DNA of 31,229 nt, taken from JBBTCJ01 sp038043285. Lineage in GTDB: Bacteria; Planctomycetota; Phycisphaerae; UBA1845. Made by a program: the position numbers and the translations under genes. Positions 25,812-31,229 of this stretch are shown here, piece after piece. How positions within the stretch are numbered: position 1 is the stretch's first letter; each line of letters opens with the position of its first letter. The notes below the pieces were generated by a model. The model was not told where the DNA came from. It saw nothing but the letters and a program-made list of their open reading frames with translations, and ran no database searches. The stretch spans positions 1 through 31,229 of the forward strand of contig JBBTCJ010000020.1 of the NCBI GenBank assembly GCA_038043285.1, in the 5' to 3' direction.

Positions 25812-27139
25812 GCCTTACAAAGCAGCGGCGCAGTCGGCGATGCGGCGGGATCGTGAACGCTTTGGGGTTCGCCCAAGCTGCTGTCCGCTGCGGCCTCCAG
25901 CAGCCAATTTCGCATCACGCCGGCGTTGCGACGGATGTCGAAGCGCTCCTCGGCTCGACGTCGCCCCGCGCGGCCAAGGTTCTCGGCCCATGGCGGATCA
26001 GAAATCATACGCCGAATTGCCGCCGCCAGCGCCCGCTGGTCACCCGGGTCGACCAGCAATCCGGACGCCCCGTCTTCAACGATCTCCGGATTGCCGCTGA
26101 GCCGCGTCGTCACCGTCGGACACGCACAAGCCAGCGATTCCAGCAGCACCGTCGGCAGGGCGTCAATATTCCCGTCTTTCGCCTGCACACAAGGCAGGGC
26201 GAAACAAGTCGACCGCTGCATCCCCTCGCGTACTTCCACTTCCCCCAAAGGCCCGCACAACTCCACCAGCTTCTTGAGTTTCAAGCGGTCAATCTCGTCG
26301 CGAAGCACCTTCTTGTCCGGTCCCTCCCCGCCGATGCGACAGCGGACGGTCAACCCTTCGTCGCGAAGCAACCCGATCGCACGCACCAGATAAATGAAGC
26401 CCTTCTTCTCGATCAACCGGCCCAGACTGAACACCGTCGGCGTCGGATCCGGGTTCCGTTCCGGGCTGAAACGCTCCAACGAAACGCCGTTGTAGGCGAC
26501 TCGAATCTTTTCCGCGCGCACGCCCGGAAGGTGCTCCACCATGAACCGCTTGTTGAACTCACTGACGGTCACGGTGAACCGCGAGTGGTTGATTTTCTTT
26601 GCAAGCAGAGGGCGATCGACGTTCTCGCGGAAAATGTCGAAGGCGTGCAGCGTCATGCTGTACGATAGCCCGCCGATCAGGTGCCCCGCCAGGGCCACCG
26701 TCGCCTCGCTGGTTCCAAAGTGAACGTGAACGTGGTCCACCTTCTCCTTCTTGGCCCACCGGAGCGCTTCAATTGCCCGACACAGGTCCAGCCTGGTACA
26801 CTGTTTGTCCTGTCGCACGACGCGGCGCGCCTCGCGGAACCCGGCGGGGTTCGACCGCCAGGCGTCCCACTGCATCCGAAGCAGCTGTGGCATCCGTCCG
26901 TGGGGCGTTTCGTCGAGGTAGTGCGCCCGCGCCTTCACGCGGGACACGGCCTCGTGGAAGTATCCGTCGGTCGGCTTGCGCAGGGAGAGGATCGAGATCG
27001 GCACGTTCTGTCGCTCCAGCTCGCAGATTTCATTGGCGACGAACGTCTGACTGAAGCGCGGATACATGCGCAGCAGATATCCGATTCGTCCGGATCCGTT
27101 CCGGGATACGCCGGCGCCTGGGTCGCGCATGGGGTTCAT
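25805..27139 (-). CDS. GT4-family glycosyltransferase (WcaL-like)
   Basis: 444 aa from the ATG at 27139, which overlaps the stop of the next glycosyltransferase as ATGA; the longer upstream frame is Arg/Gly-rich readthrough. GT-B fold landmarks: LLRMYPRFSQTFVANEI near the N-terminus, HVHVHFGTSEATVALAG, VSEFNKRFM, VAYNGVSLERFSP, VFSLGRLIEKKGF, and the donor-binding region DALPTVLLESLACACPTVTT. The opening resembles colanic-acid type transferases (WcaL group). It would transfer a sugar from a nucleotide-sugar donor to a lipid- or glycan-linked acceptor on the cytoplasmic face. Donor and acceptor cannot be determined. Confidence 0.9.
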   Translation of the reverse strand: MNPMRDPGAGVSRNGSGRIGYLLRMYPRFSQTFVANEICELERQNVPISILSLRKPTDGYFHEAVSRVKARAHYLDETPHGRMPQLLRMQWDAWRSNPAGFREARRVVRQDKQCTRLDLCRAIEALRWAKKEKVDHVHVHFGTSEATVALAGHLIGGLSYSMTLHAFDIFRENVDRPLLAKKINHSRFTVTVSEFNKRFMVEHLPGVRAEKIRVAYNGVSLERFSPERNPDPTPTVFSLGRLIEKKGFIYLVRAIGLLRDEGLTVRCRIGGEGPDKKVLRDEIDRLKLKKLVELCGPLGEVEVREGMQRSTCFALPCVQAKDGNIDALPTVLLESLACACPTVTTRLSGNPEIVEDGASGLLVDPGDQRALAAAIRRMISDPPWAENLGRAGRRRAEERFDIRRNAGVMRNWLLEAAADSSLGEPQSVHDPAASPTAPLLCKAC

Positions 27140-28419
27140 GCTCCTTTTCCCGTTGATCCTGACGAGGCGAGCGACTCGCACCCGCCCGCCGTCCGTTGGC
27201 CGACAACGCCGTCGATGACCGCGGACAGCGCCGACGCCGCGTGGTCCCAGGTATATCGACCGCGAACCAACGCCGCACCGGCGGTGGCCATCCGCTCCCG
27301 CGCCGCACGATCCGCCGATAAGCGGAGAAGCGCGTCGCATAGCGCCGCGGGGTCTTCCGGGTTCACCAGCGTACCGGTAACTCCATCCTCGACGATCTCA
27401 GCGATCTGTCCCAACCGCGAAGCGACCACGCAGGTTCCTGAGGCCAGGTACTCAAAAAGTTTGATCGGCGAGAAGTAAAAGTTCGCCACGTTGCGGAACG
27501 GAGCGACCGCCACGTCCATCGCCCGAAGAAACTTCGGCACCAATTCGTGCATCACCACCCCGGTGAACAGGGTTGCTCCACCGATTCCCAGTTCGTCCGC
27601 CTGGCGCCGGAGTTCCTCCGCCTCCGGTCCGACTCCCACGACCAGCAGCATCGCGGAAGGCTCGCGGCGAAGCAGCCCCGCGAACGCCTCCAGCAGAACG
27701 TCCACCCCGTGCCACGCCTTGAGGCTGCCGACGAAACCGACGATGAATCGGTCGCCCAGACCCAGTTCCGCCCGCGTCTGTTCGCGGGAGCCGGCGACGT
27801 CGAACATCTCGACGTCCGCACCATTGGGAATCACGTGGAACTTGTCGCGCTTCACGCCGTCCTGCGCGAGACTGTCGGCCAGTGCCGACGAGACCACCGC
27901 CACGGCGTCCGCGCGCATCAGGCTGCGACGCTCGATCGCCCACGCAAGGTCGCGTAGTTGAAGCGATCGAAACCTCGACGCCTCCTCGGCCAACGGTGCG
28001 TTCACCTCCAGAACGCGCGGAACACCCAGCGCCTCGGCGAGGTCCATCCCAACGTGTCCAAACAGCGAAAGCCGCTCGATGATCGCCTCGGGCGGGTTCG
28101 CGGATAGCGCCTTCAACGCCGGTTCGACCGCGAATGCATTGTAGAGCAGCGGGCGTAGCTCCTTGGCCGGTTCATCGTCAAACGCATGTTGGGTCAGCCA
28201 TCGCTTCAATTGCCTCGTCGTACCCTCGACCGACGCGCACCCGTCCGCCAGCACGCACTTCGCCGGGTGTCCGATGGGCGCTGCACCTTTGGGCGACAGC
28301 AGCAAGACCTCGTGTCCCAGGTCGGCCAGCGCCCGGGTGATCGAGCGCAGATGAACCGACGCCCCCTTGGCTCCCTGCGGATCGATCCCGAAGTCGCTAC
28401 ATAGATACAGCAGACGCAT
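27136..28419 (-). CDS. GT4-family glycosyltransferase
   Basis: 427 aa, GT-B fold. Seen: YLCSDFGIDPQGAKGASVHL at the start (glycine-rich donor loop region), VIPNGADVEMFD, FIVGFVGSLKAWHGVDVLLE, and the C-terminal donor region FYFSPIKLFEYLASGTCVV near residue 316, a common GT4 variant in which the first Glu of the E-x7-E motif is absent. Its start lies 22 bases inside the end of the preceding gene, so the two are translationally coupled. The role is inferred as the second sugar transfer in the operon; substrate unknown. Confidence 0.9.
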   Translation of the reverse strand: MRLLYLCSDFGIDPQGAKGASVHLRSITRALADLGHEVLLLSPKGAAPIGHPAKCVLADGCASVEGTTRQLKRWLTQHAFDDEPAKELRPLLYNAFAVEPALKALSANPPEAIIERLSLFGHVGMDLAEALGVPRVLEVNAPLAEEASRFRSLQLRDLAWAIERRSLMRADAVAVVSSALADSLAQDGVKRDKFHVIPNGADVEMFDVAGSREQTRAELGLGDRFIVGFVGSLKAWHGVDVLLEAFAGLLRREPSAMLLVVGVGPEAEELRRQADELGIGGATLFTGVVMHELVPKFLRAMDVAVAPFRNVANFYFSPIKLFEYLASGTCVVASRLGQIAEIVEDGVTGTLVNPEDPAALCDALLRLSADRAARERMATAGAALVRGRYTWDHAASALSAVIDGVVGQRTAGGCESLASSGSTGKGA

Positions 28420-29653
28420 GGGTCACCCCTCCGTTCAGCATCGCCCCGATTCGATCGCAGACCCGCTCCACTCCCCCGAAGTCCAGCCCCGTCGGATCCG
28501 TCGACCGGCGTCGCTGAATGAGGGCGGACAAGCGTTCAGCCAGCGATGCCGGCGTCATCGACTCTCGTTCCAGCACGTCCACCACGCCGCGCTGCGACCA
28601 AAGCCTCGCCCGCATCGTCTGTTCCAGACGAGGATGCGTGCGAGGAACGACCAGCACCGGTTTGCCGTTGCGGACAACCTCGCAGAGGGTGTTGTACCCT
28701 CCCATGCACACCACGGCGTCGGCCTCTCGAATCCGGCAACTCATGCATGGAGCGAAGCGAATCCAGTCTATGTGCGGGACCGTCGCGGCCGCAGCCTTGA
28801 GGGCTTCGGATTGTTCCGTCGGAAGGTCCGGGCCCGCCACGATCACCGACGCTCCCCCCATCGCCGCCACCCTCCGCGCCGCGTCGGCCAGGTACGTGCG
28901 CAGCAGTTCCCCGCCGTCGGTTCCCCCGCCGACGGTCACCAAAACCTTCGGACGACGTCCGCTTGCGCCGGGACTCGTTTGACCGGCGCCGTTGGCCGAC
29001 TCGTGTTCGCAGGGCTGGTTGGCCACGTATCCCACGAACCGCACCTTCGACCGGACGTCCGAACTCAGTTTGTATTCGGTTGCGACGTCGAACAGGCTCC
29101 GCATTCCGTAGACCCATACCTCGTCGTAATATTGCTCCAACATCGAAGAGACATTCAGCTTCGCCCACTGGCGGATGGTGCTCTCCGGATCGTCCTCGAT
29201 GTCGCGCATGCCGAAAACGATGCGCACGTCGGGGCGATTGCGCCGCAACCAGCACAGCGTCGGCACCAGCTCGCCGCAGACGCCTACCGGCGCCTTGTCC
29301 ACCAGAACCACGTGGGGCTCGAAATGCCTGGCGGTCTCCAACAGCAACGACTCGCGGTAGTGCAACACCCGCTCGGGATCCATCGCCAGAAACTTGGCCT
29401 CGTAGACGTCGTTGTCGAGCTTGCGCAGCGAAGGGAGCTTCAGATAGTCCACCCGCGCCAGCGGCGAGAACAGCGAAATGTACGGATTGCCCGTGGCGAT
29501 CAGAAACGTCGCCTCGGGGCGATCGGCCGCCACGCGCTCGCAAATGTTCAGCGTCCGCCGCAGATGCCCAAGACCGACGCCGTCATGGCAGTACGCCAGA
29601 ATTCGCGGGCCGGCCTGTCGTCCGCCATCGCTTCCTACGGGAAAAGTCACCAC
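28397..29653 (-). CDS. GT28/MurG-like glycosyltransferase (COG4671-like), first gene of the operon
   Basis: 418 aa from the GTG at 29653, preferred because GGAAGG stands 6 bases before it; another GTG is adjacent (29650), and a GTG 8 codons upstream (29677) lacks such a site. Landmarks: YCHDGVGLGHLRRTLNI near the N-terminus, FGMRDIEDDP, a VLVTVGGGTDGGELL strand-loop starting the second Rossmann domain, and MGGYNTLCEVVRNGKPVLVVP from residue 317, the MurG-type donor-binding region. It is likely a sugar transferase acting early in the pathway encoded by the operon. The TAG stop lies 23 bases inside the next gene. Confidence 0.85.
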   Translation of the reverse strand: MVTFPVGSDGGRQAGPRILAYCHDGVGLGHLRRTLNICERVAADRPEATFLIATGNPYISLFSPLARVDYLKLPSLRKLDNDVYEAKFLAMDPERVLHYRESLLLETARHFEPHVVLVDKAPVGVCGELVPTLCWLRRNRPDVRIVFGMRDIEDDPESTIRQWAKLNVSSMLEQYYDEVWVYGMRSLFDVATEYKLSSDVRSKVRFVGYVANQPCEHESANGAGQTSPGASGRRPKVLVTVGGGTDGGELLRTYLADAARRVAAMGGASVIVAGPDLPTEQSEALKAAAATVPHIDWIRFAPCMSCRIREADAVVCMGGYNTLCEVVRNGKPVLVVPRTHPRLEQTMRARLWSQRGVVDVLERESMTPASLAERLSALIQRRRSTDPTGLDFGGVERVCDRIGAMLNGGVTHASAVSM

Positions 29654-30026
29654 GTGGTTCCTTCCAATAAATTGCACCTACCCGACGGATTCCACCGTTC
29701 GATCCGCCTCCGGCCCGCCGGTCTGACCGCGCCGCCTTCCCGCGAGGGACAAATTGCTCCCCCCCTGGACGTCGGCGCTGACGCCCGCAACGTCTGATTA
29801 CACCCGGCCTCCGCCCATCGGCGAACATAAATTAGAATCCTCTTATGGGGACGTTGTTATCATGCAGTCCGGAAAAGTGGGGGCAGGCCGGCGATCGGCG
29901 CCGACTCTCCGCACGTTGACGATGCGTACATGCGCCATGCGATGCCGACGCGCCTACGATCGCGTGAGGATCGCATCGAGGGGAGCCAGGCCTGCAAAGA
30001 ACCCGCACGACGTCAAGAGGTGATGC
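29654..30026. other. Divergent intergenic region with likely promoters, no gene
   Basis: 373 bases between the eight-gene operon (leftward) and a secreted-protein gene (rightward). The only A/T-rich island is about 29820-29860 (plus-strand TAGAAT at 29833-29838; minus-strand TCTAAT nearby), but neither has a good -35 partner. The rightward gene has GAGGTGA just before its ATG. Frames crossing this region look like shadows. Confidence 0.5.
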
Positions 30027-31229
30027 ATGATCATGGGCCGCGGCATCAGCCCCGGACCGTCGGCGCGTGCTTCCCTGCGCCGCGTCGTCGTGATGGGCGC
30101 CATCGCCATCGCGGCGGCCTGCGCCGTGGTGTGCGGCGTGCCGATTCGCGACGGCGCGGAACTCCACGAGGACGCAGTCGGCGACGCCGTCATGCGCCCG
30201 ACCGACCCCGGCGCTGACGGACCGTTCGACCCCCACGCCCACCACCTGGCCGACCTTCAGTCCATCACCATCGGATCATGGTCGCCGTTGAATGCGCGAC
30301 TCGATCTGTTCACCGGATCCTTCAGCGAGTCCGGTCTGTTTCTACGCATGGATCTCGAAGTCGCGGGATTGCTCAATCCGCCCGGCAACGAAGACCCGTG
30401 GGACTTCCGTCCGTTCTCCTTCGGCCCGCATCCCATCTATGCCTTTGTTGAACTCGACGTGGACACCGACATGGACACGGGCGGAGAGACGTACGCTCCG
30501 CAATACCGCTACCTCGGCAACATCGCCCGCTTCGGCGGTCTTCCCGACGACCGCGAATTGGCCGAACGATGCGCCGTCGACGCGACCGCGTTCGACGGCG
30601 ACTTCCTCTCCGCCCCTCTGGTCGAGAGGAGCGGAGAAGAGTTTCACTTGGCCTTGTTGGGATCGCAGGTTCAACTCTCGTCGATTCAGAAGCTCGTCGG
30701 CGACGGCGACGGGGTGTTCGGAGCCGGCGAAACGTGGCGACTGAACGGCCCCTTCCTTCACCGCGCCCACGGATTCGAGCCATTCAGCCTGGCCTTCGGC
30801 GGTGCCGTTCCAGGCGAATACAGTCCCAATTGCGATCTACAATTTCAGCATGATGCAGGGCGTAGTGTTACAACGATTTCGCTCGTGTTTCCCCTGGTCA
30901 ACTCAGCCGCGGCGACCATGCGAAATCAGCCGGAGCAGCCCGACGATGCCGACCCGTCCAACCAGGCGTCGGTCGAGGAAGCCCTCGCTGACTTGCACGA
31001 GAGTGCGGAATTCGCTATCTTGTACCCGTCAGGTCAGCCGGAAGAGCTTCTCATCCTTGGCTGGGCGGACAAGGAACCAGATGAGTTCCTGCGTCCGAAA
31101 GACTGGTCGTTGACCGCGATCGTCGGGACTAGCGCCGAACAGCCGGACCCGACTGAGGTCGTGGCGTTCATCTGGACCGACGCCTACCCAGGAGTAGAAA
31201 CGGGCGACGTCAACGGCGACGGGAGTTTC
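30027..31229 (+). CDS. Secreted protein of unknown function, C-terminus beyond the window
   Basis: An open frame of at least 401 codons that runs off the right edge without a stop. The ATG at 30027 follows GAGGTGA at normal spacing. The first 40 residues form a signal peptide (RRVVVMGAIAIAAACAVVCG) with Cys32 after three Ala, so lipoprotein processing is possible but not typical. The mature part is acidic, with ELDVDTDMDTGGE near residue 155, and the visible end reads ETGDVNGDGSF, the start of an EF-hand/dockerin-like calcium loop often found near the C-terminus of planctomycete secreted proteins. No family was recognised. Its direction, opposite to the glycosyltransferase operon, implies separate transcription. 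Confidence 0.8.
   Translation, partial: MIMGRGISPGPSARASLRRVVVMGAIAIAAACAVVCGVPIRDGAELHEDAVGDAVMRPTDPGADGPFDPHAHHLADLQSITIGSWSPLNARLDLFTGSFSESGLFLRMDLEVAGLLNPPGNEDPWDFRPFSFGPHPIYAFVELDVDTDMDTGGETYAPQYRYLGNIARFGGLPDDRELAERCAVDATAFDGDFLSAPLVERSGEEFHLALLGSQVQLSSIQKLVGDGDGVFGAGETWRLNGPFLHRAHGFEPFSLAFGGAVPGEYSPNCDLQFQHDAGRSVTTISLVFPLVNSAAATMRNQPEQPDDADPSNQASVEEALADLHESAEFAILYPSGQPEELLILGWADKEPDEFLRPKDWSLTAIVGTSAEQPDPTEVVAFIWTDAYPGVETGDVNGDGSF

Noticed and set aside
28367..29797. 476-codon plus-strand frame opposite the MurG-like glycosyltransferase
   Set aside because: Antisense shadow of a conserved glycosyltransferase; no start site or domain.
1..31229. CRISPR array or insertion sequence
   Set aside because: No regularly spaced repeats, no transposase-like protein and no terminal inverted repeats flanking a gene were seen.

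Overview
The window looks like a contig from a high-GC planctomycete, probably a Phycisphaerae-like or uncultured Planctomycetota lineage. The basis is a very long SecA (1414 aa) with extra domains, large secreted PKD and FG-GAP proteins, 'DxNGNxxPDxCD' calcium/cysteine repeats, a pseudopilin with an H-X9-DG-like C-terminus, and mostly weak Shine-Dalgarno sequences. This placement is inference; no rRNA or tRNA gene was recognised in the window.

Layout. (1) 42-4759, minus: secA, with a doubtful small membrane protein upstream of it. (2) 4870-15899, minus: two very large exported proteins, each with its own promoter and terminator. One is an M6-type metalloprotease with six PKD domains and a C-terminal CGxG/hydrophobic/Arg tag. 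The other is an FG-GAP lipoprotein. (3) 16047-17651, plus: a solitary murD that carries an in-frame, repeat-like insertion. (4) 17766-19343, minus: a second FG-GAP protein with a visibly lower-GC coding sequence. (5) 19729-29653, minus: a compact run of eight genes, every junction overlapping by 4 to 23 bases. In transcription order they are a GT28/MurG-like glycosyltransferase, two GT4 glycosyltransferases, a fused ABC exporter half-transporter, two tandem APH-fold kinase-like proteins, a type II/IV pseudopilin-like protein, and a membrane-anchored SNase-like protein that lacks the nuclease residues but has an Ada-type His/Cys cluster. (6) 30027-end, plus: a divergently transcribed secreted protein cut by the window edge, too late to be closed by a stop.

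How they fit. Most of the window concerns the cell envelope and export: the Sec motor, peptidoglycan synthesis, large secreted or anchored proteins, and a glycoconjugate assembly/export operon. The most promising candidate for an undescribed system is the eight-gene operon: three glycosyltransferases, an exporter and paired kinases, translationally coupled to a pseudopilin and a pseudo-nuclease. The secA architecture (amplified helical-wing repeats and a CxxC...CxxC insertion in the second nucleotide-binding domain) is the second.
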